Of a DNA stretch of 64,000 bases, positions 42,882 to 52,520 are shown piece after piece. The stretch's first letter is position 1; each line of letters starts with the position of its first letter. The DNA lies in IMG/VR virus record IMGVR_UViG_3300043570_001783, positions 1 through 64,000 of that record; one strand, written 5' to 3'. Under the pieces are notes generated by a model. It ran no database searches, was not told the DNA's origin, and worked only from the letters and a program-made list of their open reading frames with translations. The translations under genes and the position numbers were made by a program. Origin of the DNA: a virus.

Positions 42882-45800
42882 ATGTCAAATTCTTATAGAA
42901 TAAGAACAACACCTGGAGTAGATAAATCATTAAAAGTAACAATTGACCAAGAATTTGAATATCTTGAGATATTATCATTAAAAATATTACAAGACCAAAT
43001 CTATACAAGACAATGCTCGGATTATGGGGTAGTTATTGGTAGGGTTAGTGTGAATAATGGTTTAGGGTTACCTAATGCCAGAGTTTCTGTATTTATACCG
43101 TTATCCGAACAAGATGCGGATAATCCGATTATTTCCGAGATATACCCTTATAGAGTAATAACGGACCAAAATGAAGATGGGTATAGATATAATTTATTAC
43201 CTTATGCACCATCATATAATGGACACACTCCGACAGGGACTTTTTTTGATAGAGAAGATGTTATAACTGACCCAACATTAATAGAAGTTTATGACAAATA
43301 TTATAGATATACTACTGTGACTAATGATAGTGGTGATTTTATGATATTTGGTGTACCTACAGGACCTCAAACATTATTTGTTGATTTGGATTTGTCAGAT
43401 ATTGGTGAATTTTCATTAACACCTAATGATTTAATTTCAATGGGTTTGGCAACATCTTCTATGGTTGATGGTAATAGTTTTAAATCTTCAACTAACTTAA
43501 ATTCATTACCTCAGATACTATCATTCTCTCGTAATGTTGAAGTTGAACCATTATGGGGTGAACCTGAATTATGTAGTATTGGTATAACAAGGACTGATTT
43601 TGATATTTCTGAACAAGCTAATATTCGAATAAATCCTGTTGCGATTTATATGGGTTCTATGATTTCAGACATTGATGAATCATCAATTAGTACTAAATGT
43701 AAACCCAAAAGAAAAATGGGTCAACAATGTTCGTTAATTACGGGAACGGGTCAAATTAAAGCTATTCGACAAACAATAAATTTAGATAGTAAAGGTAGAC
43801 CCTCATTAGAAAATTTCCAATTAGATAATGGTGGTCAAGTTATTGATGAGAATGGTGTTTGGATGGTAAATGTACCAATGAACTTGGATTATGTAACCAC
43901 AAATGAATTTGGTCAACAAGTTATATCAACCGACCCTAGTATTGGGGTCCCAACTAAAGGTAAGTACAGGTTCAAAGTAAAGTGGAATCAATCACCATCT
44001 TTAAGTGCCTCAGTTAAACGAGGGTATTATTTGGTCCCAAACATTAGAGAGTATGGTTGGTCGTCTAGTGGTCCTGTTCCTGGTGGTGCCTCGGATAGGA
44101 TGCGTTCATATTCGTTTAGTGTAAATTGGGATGATTATGGGGATGATACTACTACTTTTGGTCAACAAATGATAATTGATGCTATTGATTGTAAAGATAA
44201 ATTTTATGAAATGGTGTATAACAAAGTGTATACAGTTTCAAGTCTAATATCACAATATAGACAAGGTGTTAATAAGAAAAAATTTATTGGTATTAAATTT
44301 ATTACTGATACAACATGTGAATCTGATAATGTTAAATTTCCGATTAATGATGGTCAACACCAACCTGATTTTCTGTATACATTGTACATGATATTCATGA
44401 TATTATTTTTCCCCACAATTTTCTCCTTATTAATGGTACTTCACGTTTTAAAACTTATAGCGTGTATTTTATTTCCCATACTTGCGGTTGTTTTATATGT
44501 TATTGGTGGAATTATTTACGCTATTGGAGCCATTATTGATAGTATACCTGGTACGGGTAGTAAAGGTCAAGACATAAAAGATTCTGCACAAGGAATATTT
44601 GATGCCGCAAAAGCGATGGTTAGTCTATGTACTGAATTTAGAATACATGTATGTTTATTATCTTATCCTGATTGTGAAAACTGTGAAAAAGGTATGCAAG
44701 CTTCGACTGATTTAACACCACCACCTAATGCTACTACAAACTCAATAAATGCTAGTCAACAGAGTTTAGGAAGTTCGGGTGTAATTAGTAGATTTTATGA
44801 TACCTCGGCATATAACTGTGGTTCACAACCTGTAATTTATTCGGAACTTTTAGCGGGTAAGGGTAATAAATCTCAAGGATTACATCAATTGAGTGGTGTA
44901 GGTGATAAATACGTTTTTAGTTCAAGTTTAACATTATCAAACAGACTAAACTTATTCAATACTAAAGCAAAATACTTTAATCCAACAGTAACACCTGGAG
45001 GTGGTGTAAACCAAATTAAAGTTACTTTTGATGTTAATTTGAATAATTCGGGGACTACTTGGCATTTAGATAATGTGATTTGTGTCCCTGTTGACCCAAA
45101 TTTTATTGATAGATATGAAGTTGGTGGAATTTACACATTTACTGACCCGACAAAATCAATGGATATTAATTTAACGGGTGCGACAACTAATATATATTCA
45201 ACGAACTCAATAACAGGGTCGACAATTGGTACACCAACATTAATTGCGAATGTGAATCAATTTACAAGACAAGTTAGTTATGCTAACCCTAATAATGGTG
45301 GTACAATTTCACCACCTAATTCATTATATACGTTTACCGCATTTACTGAAGATGTTACATATTCGAACTATCCGATGGATATTGAATATTTCCAAGTGAT
45401 TAAGGTTCAAACAATTAACGATTTCTTAACTTTATCATCAACGGCTTTACCAAATTCATTACCTTTTCGTTTTATTAATAATTATGCTTACTCGATTTAT
45501 ATTAATAGTGATTTTTTAAATTGTAGTGATAACTTTAATTTTTCACCTGTTAGTTGTTTTAAATCTTTTAGTGGTCAAAGTTTGGTTTTTATGGTTAGAG
45601 GGGTTGACCCAAACACTAGTAAAAGAAAATGTAGTTATGATTTAAGTAAGTTATATGGTCATTCATCGTTTGGTAATTCTAACTCAATTGTTGTTGGAGA
45701 TTTTAACTTAAATATTCCAATACAAGGTAAATTACGTAATGTTAAACATAATTCACCAGCAATAATCGCTAATAGTTCTACGGTAGATACCTATTCTAAT

Positions 45801-47777
45801 CAGACATTGTTTTATGATTCTTATCAATATTTACCAGGTAATCAATTTAGTGCGTTTACAACAACAATGACTAAATATTACTCAAGTTTAGATGAAACAC
45901 ACCAATCATTAACACCTCCACTATCGACAACTATACCATCTGCAGGAGGTATTGCGGTTAGTTTGAATAATGACATGGCTAAGGAATGGAATATTCAATT
46001 GGGTCCGTCTAGTTGTTATTATTATTCTCCTAGTACTAATTCACAAACAACTGGTAATAATAGAGGTTATTTCCCTAATGAACAAGTTGAAGGTGGTTCA
46101 GTTTTATCATTACAAGTGGTATTTAATTATCCACCATCTCCAGTAGCAACAAATCCTTATGATACTAGTAGTTTATATTCTAAAATTTACGGAACTTTAA
46201 CTATGGTGTTTAATTTGGGGTCGAGTGGTCGTCAAATTATTATGAGGTCGGATAGATTACCTTCATCAACCTCGGAATTAAATAATTCAGGAAATAATTG
46301 TGTTTTGATGGAAAACGGTAACTTAATGATTTATAGCCCAAATGGAGGTGGTGAGACAACTACATTTGATTTATCACAAGTTAGTTTTGATTCTAATTTT
46401 GATGATGTTACAGAAGATTTAGGTGGTAGTGATGTATTGGCTAGTCTTCAATGTGATGGGATGGTTCCGTTAGGTTGTTATGTTGGTGATAATCCTGACG
46501 GTCAAGTGACCATAAAAGAGTCTGATAGTGCCTGTTTTACCTCATTAATTGGAAAAAAACCGATTATGGAAGGGGGTTGTTATGTTTTCGTAAGAATACC
46601 AATTTTAAGTATGTTTGAGGATTTCTTTTATTTAGCTGAATGGTATAAACGACAAACAATTATGTATGGGGTTTGTCGTGAAATCTTTTCATTCATGTTT
46701 ACCAATAATTGGATTAATGGTACTTTATACGCATTCCCATTCAAAAATACAACATTTTTTGATGATGAAAATCAACCGTTTTCTAAATATTGTGTTGATA
46801 CTATGGTTTTTGATAGTACTAATGGGAATTATTATTATAGAAGCGCACCATATTCATATAGTAATGAATTTGTTGGTCAAGATTCGGGAAATAATAATGG
46901 TAACAAACGTAATTTAATGTTTCCAACAACTATGATGGATTTAGGACCAAAACAAAAATTTTTAGAGGAGGTTTCATTATCGAATAAATATAAAGGGTAC
47001 GTTATGGATAAACTTGGCCCTACATCATATAATGGTATTGAAGATATACTTAGTTTATTTATTACGTTGAGAATTGCTAATAGTACTAATATAGGTGGTA
47101 TAAACTCGTTTTTTAGTCGACCTAAACAAGGTATTGATGGTGATTTAGCTCAAATGTTGTCAATTAATTCTGAAATGGGTATAGTTCCTTTTGAACCTGG
47201 TTATTATAGTGGAAACTCGATTTTTTCTTTTACTAAATTTGGTAAAGGGAGTGTTTTTGGTGTTTTTTATAATTCTGATACACAGGCGAGAGATTATTTA
47301 ACTCCTAAGAGAATTATATATACAGGTGTTGGTAATGTTTCAGATAATTGTGGGTTAGAGGATATTCCGACATTTTCACAAGAAGTACCGTATTATCAAT
47401 GGACTATTAAACAGAGAAATGGGTTCAAAGATAATGTTTTTGGTACTCAAGATAATGATTGGGACACTGACGGTGTTGCAACTGGTAACGTATTTTTTAA
47501 ACACAAATATCAAGAGTTGGATAGATTAGAAAAAAGTTCAAGATATTTTAGAACAACTAACCTGAATCAAACTAATTATTTTAAAGGGTATATTTATTCG
47601 GTTGATAGTTCAGGACAACTTTCGGCTGACATAACCACTTGGGATAGAAATTCACCATCACCTGATTCGATTACGGTAGGTGCTCCATATCATTTTTACT
47701 TTGGATTAAAACAAGGTAAAACTGCTTATGATAAATTTGCAGAATCTTGGTTTGATTTTGATGATATTACATATTAA
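42882..47777 (+). CDS. Giant baseplate protein with membrane-like segments (position of gp7)
   Basis: 1631 residues, family not certain; its place after gp6 suggests the gp7 wedge role. Residues ~50-175 have a carboxypeptidase-regulatory/Cna-B-like fold: VVIGRVSVNNGLGLPNARVS followed later by TVTNDSGDFMIFGVPTGPQT. Residues ~496-560 are a long hydrophobic stretch, two to three membrane-helix lengths (MIFMILFFPTIFSLLMVL, IACILFPILAVVLYVIGG), followed by a Cys cluster (CLLSYPDCENCEKG). Much of the rest is beta-rich. Membrane helices in a virion protein are unusual and may act at the host envelope. The next gene starts on its last base. Confidence 0.7.
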   Translation: MSNSYRIRTTPGVDKSLKVTIDQEFEYLEILSLKILQDQIYTRQCSDYGVVIGRVSVNNGLGLPNARVSVFIPLSEQDADNPIISEIYPYRVITDQNEDGYRYNLLPYAPSYNGHTPTGTFFDREDVITDPTLIEVYDKYYRYTTVTNDSGDFMIFGVPTGPQTLFVDLDLSDIGEFSLTPNDLISMGLATSSMVDGNSFKSSTNLNSLPQILSFSRNVEVEPLWGEPELCSIGITRTDFDISEQANIRINPVAIYMGSMISDIDESSISTKCKPKRKMGQQCSLITGTGQIKAIRQTINLDSKGRPSLENFQLDNGGQVIDENGVWMVNVPMNLDYVTTNEFGQQVISTDPSIGVPTKGKYRFKVKWNQSPSLSASVKRGYYLVPNIREYGWSSSGPVPGGASDRMRSYSFSVNWDDYGDDTTTFGQQMIIDAIDCKDKFYEMVYNKVYTVSSLISQYRQGVNKKKFIGIKFITDTTCESDNVKFPINDGQHQPDFLYTLYMIFMILFFPTIFSLLMVLHVLKLIACILFPILAVVLYVIGGIIYAIGAIIDSIPGTGSKGQDIKDSAQGIFDAAKAMVSLCTEFRIHVCLLSYPDCENCEKGMQASTDLTPPPNATTNSINASQQSLGSSGVISRFYDTSAYNCGSQPVIYSELLAGKGNKSQGLHQLSGVGDKYVFSSSLTLSNRLNLFNTKAKYFNPTVTPGGGVNQIKVTFDVNLNNSGTTWHLDNVICVPVDPNFIDRYEVGGIYTFTDPTKSMDINLTGATTNIYSTNSITGSTIGTPTLIANVNQFTRQVSYANPNNGGTISPPNSLYTFTAFTEDVTYSNYPMDIEYFQVIKVQTINDFLTLSSTALPNSLPFRFINNYAYSIYINSDFLNCSDNFNFSPVSCFKSFSGQSLVFMVRGVDPNTSKRKCSYDLSKLYGHSSFGNSNSIVVGDFNLNIPIQGKLRNVKHNSPAIIANSSTVDTYSNQTLFYDSYQYLPGNQFSAFTTTMTKYYSSLDETHQSLTPPLSTTIPSAGGIAVSLNNDMAKEWNIQLGPSSCYYYSPSTNSQTTGNNRGYFPNEQVEGGSVLSLQVVFNYPPSPVATNPYDTSSLYSKIYGTLTMVFNLGSSGRQIIMRSDRLPSSTSELNNSGNNCVLMENGNLMIYSPNGGGETTTFDLSQVSFDSNFDDVTEDLGGSDVLASLQCDGMVPLGCYVGDNPDGQVTIKESDSACFTSLIGKKPIMEGGCYVFVRIPILSMFEDFFYLAEWYKRQTIMYGVCREIFSFMFTNNWINGTLYAFPFKNTTFFDDENQPFSKYCVDTMVFDSTNGNYYYRSAPYSYSNEFVGQDSGNNNGNKRNLMFPTTMMDLGPKQKFLEEVSLSNKYKGYVMDKLGPTSYNGIEDILSLFITLRIANSTNIGGINSFFSRPKQGIDGDLAQMLSINSEMGIVPFEPGYYSGNSIFSFTKFGKGSVFGVFYNSDTQARDYLTPKRIIYTGVGNVSDNCGLEDIPTFSQEVPYYQWTIKQRNGFKDNVFGTQDNDWDTDGVATGNVFFKHKYQELDRLEKSSRYFRTTNLNQTNYFKGYIYSVDSSGQLSADITTWDRNSPSPDSITVGAPYHFYFGLKQGKTAYDKFAESWFDFDDITY

Positions 47778-49588
47778 TGAGTGAAAGAATAGAATATAGA
47801 GTTGTATTAGGGTCTTTGAGATATAAATCAGCTCCTGACTTAAATTTATTGTTTAAAGTACCTTTAGTACAAACATATAAAGAAAATGTTGAATTTGATA
47901 GAAATATTAGTATTGATTTACAACAGATATATGATGATGAAAGACAAGCGTCGACTATATTTAGACCGATTAGTAAAATGTCTTTATTGTTTAATAATGT
48001 GTATATGGGAACCACAAATTATTACCCATATAAATCAAGTTTATATTATGAAAATGAAAAGTCGTTAGCGTATAAAATATGTACTAGTGGTTCGACTGTA
48101 TTATTTAGTGGGTTTCCACAATTTTATGAGTTTGATTTTGTAAGGATTGATAATGATATCTCAGGTTATACGACTAACGATAGTGGTAATATTAAGCATT
48201 TAGATTTCATTAACAAAAGTGCTTACACATATAATTGGTCGATTTATGTGAGTTATGTTTATGATAATTTATATAATAAAAAAATGTCATATTTTGATGA
48301 AATTGCAAATGTTGGGTTAAATTGGGTATCCTCGGATGGAATACCATTTGTTGTTAGTCAAGGTAGTGACCAATCTCAACCTGTAATTTCCTTTAGGTGT
48401 CCTGTTGCTCATGGTTTATCGGTTGGTGAATTTGTTAAATTAAGTTTTAATTATGATGGTATAGATTCTTTTCAGGTTTACTCGTTAGGTGACCCATTCT
48501 ATGGTACTAATGAATATATTTTCAATATATATAATGTTGGTTTTACGGGTACGACTTTTACTAATAATCAAACGGGTACATTTAAACGTATAATTGACAT
48601 AACGAACAGTGGTGAAACTATGTCGACATATTATGTCAGACAACATAAAATATTGACTGATGAGGATAGTATTGTTTTAGGTAAGTCAGGATTTGAACAA
48701 CAAATTTTTAAATCTAATAGAAAACTTATAAGTAGTAATATATCACCAAATAAACAAAGTCGTATTTCTATTAAAAATGGTAGCACTGTGTACACTTCAT
48801 CATTTAGTGATGATATTGATACGTCAACTATAATTGATAATCATAAACGACCGATTAGTGAACTATATTATTCAATAATATGGAAAGGGTATCTTGGTTG
48901 GACATTTGGTTTAACTAAATCTGGTGGAGGGTTTTATGGGTTAAAACAAGGATGGGAATTCAATACACATCCGTTGAATATTAATCCAACTGCGTCAAAT
49001 ACTTGGTGGAGAAACTCTAATCCCGATTCCAATACTAATTTTACTATGGGTTCTTATACCACACCGTATGGAATACCTGGTAAACCTTTTACTTATGTTA
49101 ACGCACCTTCTAAAGGTGATGTGTTTGATGGGGATTATTGTGAATGGAATGATTACAGTCAAGAAGAACGAGTTATTTCGGATATGTATCATAAATTTAG
49201 ATTTAATCCGTATTATTTTAATATTGGAGTGTCCCCTAACTCAAACCCATTTGGAGATAATTGCAAGGGTTACTACTATAAACCACTTTATCCTGTAAAA
49301 ATTAGGGCTTATTCTGATTATGTTGAGGAGGGTAATCCCATGAATGTGGTTGGTATACCTGATTATGCGTATTTTTCACAAAATGATAATAAATTTCGTT
49401 GGAGAGATATATACCCTTACGGATATGTTGATAATGATAATATTGGTGTTGATTACCCATTTTTAAACAATGCACATTATCCTTATATTGATATTATTTT
49501 CAGATTAATTGGTGAAGGAAGTAATTATAGTTATGGGTTAATAAACAATTCCGTAGTTGCGGCACCTAAAATTGACGAGTGTGAATAA
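47777..49588 (+). CDS. Baseplate or fibre protein, 603 residues
   Basis: No family recognised. N-terminus SERIEYRVVLGSLRYKSAPD; aromatic- and Gly-rich; beta-like throughout (many Tyr, Ser, Asn; few Lys/Glu helices). The stop and the next start overlap within GTGAATAA, indicating translational coupling with neighbours. It lies in the baseplate wedge gene series after gp6 and the 1631-residue protein, in the place of gp8 in T4 order, but no gp8 motif can be claimed. Probably a virion surface protein. Confidence 0.65.
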   Translation: MSERIEYRVVLGSLRYKSAPDLNLLFKVPLVQTYKENVEFDRNISIDLQQIYDDERQASTIFRPISKMSLLFNNVYMGTTNYYPYKSSLYYENEKSLAYKICTSGSTVLFSGFPQFYEFDFVRIDNDISGYTTNDSGNIKHLDFINKSAYTYNWSIYVSYVYDNLYNKKMSYFDEIANVGLNWVSSDGIPFVVSQGSDQSQPVISFRCPVAHGLSVGEFVKLSFNYDGIDSFQVYSLGDPFYGTNEYIFNIYNVGFTGTTFTNNQTGTFKRIIDITNSGETMSTYYVRQHKILTDEDSIVLGKSGFEQQIFKSNRKLISSNISPNKQSRISIKNGSTVYTSSFSDDIDTSTIIDNHKRPISELYYSIIWKGYLGWTFGLTKSGGGFYGLKQGWEFNTHPLNINPTASNTWWRNSNPDSNTNFTMGSYTTPYGIPGKPFTYVNAPSKGDVFDGDYCEWNDYSQEERVISDMYHKFRFNPYYFNIGVSPNSNPFGDNCKGYYYKPLYPVKIRAYSDYVEEGNPMNVVGIPDYAYFSQNDNKFRWRDIYPYGYVDNDNIGVDYPFLNNAHYPYIDIIFRLIGEGSNYSYGLINNSVVAAPKIDECE

Positions 49589-50399
49589 TAAATATAAATT
49601 TACGGTACCAGGTACTAATCAAAATATAACAATACCTATTGAAATTCAGTGGGATTTTTTGGGTAGAGATGATAGTATTGAAGTATATCAAGATGAGGTT
49701 ATTAAAATAGTGTCGGGAATACCTGACGATTTTGAGGTAATTAGATTTGCTCATTCACCATACAAATCAGGTAATAAAACAGTTTTAAATTACGAATTTA
49801 ATTTTTATTCGGGGTTAACTAGTAACGTTACTGCGTCAACAATTAATGATTGGACCAATAGTTATATAAGTGAAGGATTTACTAAAGAAGAAATTTATGG
49901 TTTAACTAAACCATTTAAAAAATCATTTTTTAAATTGGATTTTTACGATTCTAATGACGGGACTAAACAAACTAATTATTTTACGGTTATAATCCCATCA
50001 TATAGTGGTTTATATGAAACTGTTGATATGTCGATAAGTTTAAAAAATGTAATAATCAAAAAACCTAATTATTTATTTGACTATATAACATCACCTGGTG
50101 AAAATTCCATTAACATGGATGGGTTTTTCTATTATTGGTTAAAATCAAGAAAAATAATAAATCTTGATACATTTTATGTGTCAATTAAATTTTTTGACGC
50201 TAAACAAGGTGTGTATGTTAGAATGATGACGGTACCTCAATCATCGTTACCTAATAAATTTTTATTTAACAATGAAAACTTTTTTTATAATAAAGTTGTG
50301 TTGGATTATAATGATAAAACCTACAAAATCTATAATTACTTAGGTAGTCGAATCGGGAATGGTACTCCCATAAAATGGTATGAATATGTTAATCCATAA
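49581..50399 (+). CDS. Baseplate or fibre protein, ~272 residues
   Basis: No family recognised. The start is uncertain: GTG at 49581, overlapping the preceding stop by eight bases, is chosen because the segment NNKYKFTVPGTNQNITIP directly follows it; a TTG at 49557 would add eight residues. Beta-rich with the segments IPIEIQWDFLGRDDSIEVYQ and FFKLDFYDSNDGTKQTNY. The stop shares a base with the next ATG. Part of the coupled set of four virion genes at 47777-52520. Role inferred from context only. Confidence 0.55.
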   Translation: MNNKYKFTVPGTNQNITIPIEIQWDFLGRDDSIEVYQDEVIKIVSGIPDDFEVIRFAHSPYKSGNKTVLNYEFNFYSGLTSNVTASTINDWTNSYISEGFTKEEIYGLTKPFKKSFFKLDFYDSNDGTKQTNYFTVIIPSYSGLYETVDMSISLKNVIIKKPNYLFDYITSPGENSINMDGFFYYWLKSRKIINLDTFYVSIKFFDAKQGVYVRMMTVPQSSLPNKFLFNNENFFYNKVVLDYNDKTYKIYNYLGSRIGNGTPIKWYEYVNP

Positions 50400-51586
50400 T
50401 GAGTGATAGAATATATAATGTAAGAATATCTCCTGAAGTAATTAATGGTGATATATTTTTAATTGACTATACAGGTAATTCTTATAACGAGGAATTTGAT
50501 GTTGAAATTTGTTGTGATATTTTTACAAGTGCGGTAACAAAAAATTATACGGGTCAAACATTTGTTTATTCGTCAATGACTGAAGTATTATCGGGTGGTA
50601 CTTACAATACGGGTACGACACAATATAATTCATTATTAACGGGTTTAACTATCCCTATTTTTATAAGTGAAACTTGCATCGACATTGGATATTATTCAAC
50701 GTTTGACGGGGCGGTATTACAAAAGGATGTTGTGAATAATTTTTTATTTTCCTCAACCACATTAAATCCTTATGAATATTATTTTTATAATACCTCAGAT
50801 ATTCAATCTCTAAGTTACTTACAATTTTCAGATTATAAAGTTGATTGGGGGGATGGTATAACGGAAACAATAACGAATTTTTCACCTAATTATTACACCC
50901 ACACATACGTTGCAAGTGGTGACTATACGATAAGTATGTCAGGTATGAGTCCATGGGGGTACAATATTATAAAAAAAGAAATATCGGTACCATATTCGGA
51001 TGTGACAATAACAAATCCAAATGGTACTGCTTATTTTGTACCTGCAGGTGGTAATTGGTCGGGAACTCCGATAATGTATGATTATATTTTTAGTGGTGAC
51101 TCTAATTGTGATTTAGAAGTATATGATGTTTCATCATCACCAATAATTATTACGGGTTATACAACGTCAAATGTTAATGGGTTGGAAGTCTACGGTAAAA
51201 AGGCTAATTTATTTGCTGAGAAATTTTTAATAGGTGTTCCGATAACGGGTACTTCAGGTAATATAGGTACGTTTTGGGGACCTGATTTGGGTAATACGTA
51301 TACCGCCTATACAATTAATGATATTGATTACTATGATTATGTTGATGGTACGACAATTTTTGTTGTTCAATCATCGGGAATAACGTCAGATATGTTGGTT
51401 TGTTCGGGTTTAACAAAAAATGAAGTATTATTAAATGTTATTGATGATGCAGAAGTACAAAGTGATGTATTTATAGATAGAGGAAAAGTTAGTGCTTACG
51501 AAAGAGTACAAAGATTGAATGAAGTTAGGAGTATTGGTGAAATAGTTAATTACGGTTACGGATTTTTCAATATCATAACTTATTAA
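50399..51586 (+). CDS. Virion protein with PKD-like domain
   Basis: 395 residues. Residues ~145-195 resemble a PKD (Ig-like) domain: DYKVDWGDGITETITNFSPN followed by YTHTYVASGDYTISMSG, the typical WGDG ... H-x-Y ... G-x-Y-x-(I/V) pattern. The N-terminus (DRIYNVRISPEVINGDIFL) and the last third (helix VSAYERVQRLNEVRSIGEI) are not assigned. PKD domains often serve as spacers or carbohydrate contacts in adhesins. It follows the preceding gene with a shared base and ends 26 bases before the next start. Confidence 0.7.
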   Translation: MSDRIYNVRISPEVINGDIFLIDYTGNSYNEEFDVEICCDIFTSAVTKNYTGQTFVYSSMTEVLSGGTYNTGTTQYNSLLTGLTIPIFISETCIDIGYYSTFDGAVLQKDVVNNFLFSSTTLNPYEYYFYNTSDIQSLSYLQFSDYKVDWGDGITETITNFSPNYYTHTYVASGDYTISMSGMSPWGYNIIKKEISVPYSDVTITNPNGTAYFVPAGGNWSGTPIMYDYIFSGDSNCDLEVYDVSSSPIIITGYTTSNVNGLEVYGKKANLFAEKFLIGVPITGTSGNIGTFWGPDLGNTYTAYTINDIDYYDYVDGTTIFVVQSSGITSDMLVCSGLTKNEVLLNVIDDAEVQSDVFIDRGKVSAYERVQRLNEVRSIGEIVNYGYGFFNIITY

Positions 51587-51611
51587 ATAAAAAAAAAGAT
51601 AATATAATAGA

Positions 51612-52520
51612 ATGGCAACAGGAACCTATGGTACTATAAGACCCGCGGATGTATCTCCTGAAGATGTTGAAATAATTTTAAATTATACACCATCAAGGGA
51701 TGAAACTGACAACTTTGTATTAAAAAAGTTAGACGCATCATCATTACTAAAACCGTATTTTAATAATGCGAATACAGGTGGTAATGCTAATGTTGAGATA
51801 TTGGGTGGGTTATATAATTTAACTTTACCAGCGGACCAATTTAATAAAATTGGGATTTATACATTATATATTAGACCTGCACAAATTAGAACAAAAATAA
51901 TGGATTGTGGTGTTTTATCAGCACTTCCAAATGTTAAAGGTATTGTAATTAATTTAAATGAGGTACCATCTAATTATCGAAATAAATTTGTTAATCAAGG
52001 GTTAGTTGGTTTTAGAATTGAATACTTAAATTCTGATGGTACAAAGATACCTAATTTTTTTAGATTAGTTACCTCATCATTTTTCTGTGAGCCCGTGGTA
52101 CAAAATGTTACGAACTCTTCTCAGAAGGCTATTAGGTATAGATATACTGACAGTAATAGTAACCTGTTATTTTGTACGTTATCACCATCATCGGCTCCGA
52201 CAAATAAACCAAATGCCACACCATATATTGGTCAACCTAACCAAGATATAATTATAACTAATACCTTTTTCAACCCGATTACTTTGGATATTGAATTGGC
52301 CGAACATGATTTCTCAACATTGGCAATTGCTCTATATGGTAATCAAACTAAGTCAATGGATGATGGTATTTACACTCTTTATGATACTAACAATAATATC
52401 TACAAACAATATAACCTTTACGAAATCAGAGACCAATTTAATTCATTATTATATGAAGTTAGACAAGATAGAGGTAATAACATTGATTTTAGTAAAAACT
52501 TTACAAATATAACACAATAA
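51612..52520 (+). CDS. Virion structural protein, 302 residues, unknown
   Basis: No family recognised. N-terminus ATGTYGTIRPADVSPEDVEI; then ASSLLKPYFNNANTGGNANV. Likely beta-sandwich, with a Pro/Ser/Asn-rich mid-part and an end IYTLYDTNNNIYKQYNLYEI. No membrane or metal motif. Shares its last base with the next ATG, so tightly coupled to the 1119-residue baseplate gene; the two may be assembly partners. Confidence 0.65.
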   Translation: MATGTYGTIRPADVSPEDVEIILNYTPSRDETDNFVLKKLDASSLLKPYFNNANTGGNANVEILGGLYNLTLPADQFNKIGIYTLYIRPAQIRTKIMDCGVLSALPNVKGIVINLNEVPSNYRNKFVNQGLVGFRIEYLNSDGTKIPNFFRLVTSSFFCEPVVQNVTNSSQKAIRYRYTDSNSNLLFCTLSPSSAPTNKPNATPYIGQPNQDIIITNTFFNPITLDIELAEHDFSTLAIALYGNQTKSMDDGIYTLYDTNNNIYKQYNLYEIRDQFNSLLYEVRQDRGNNIDFSKNFTNITQ

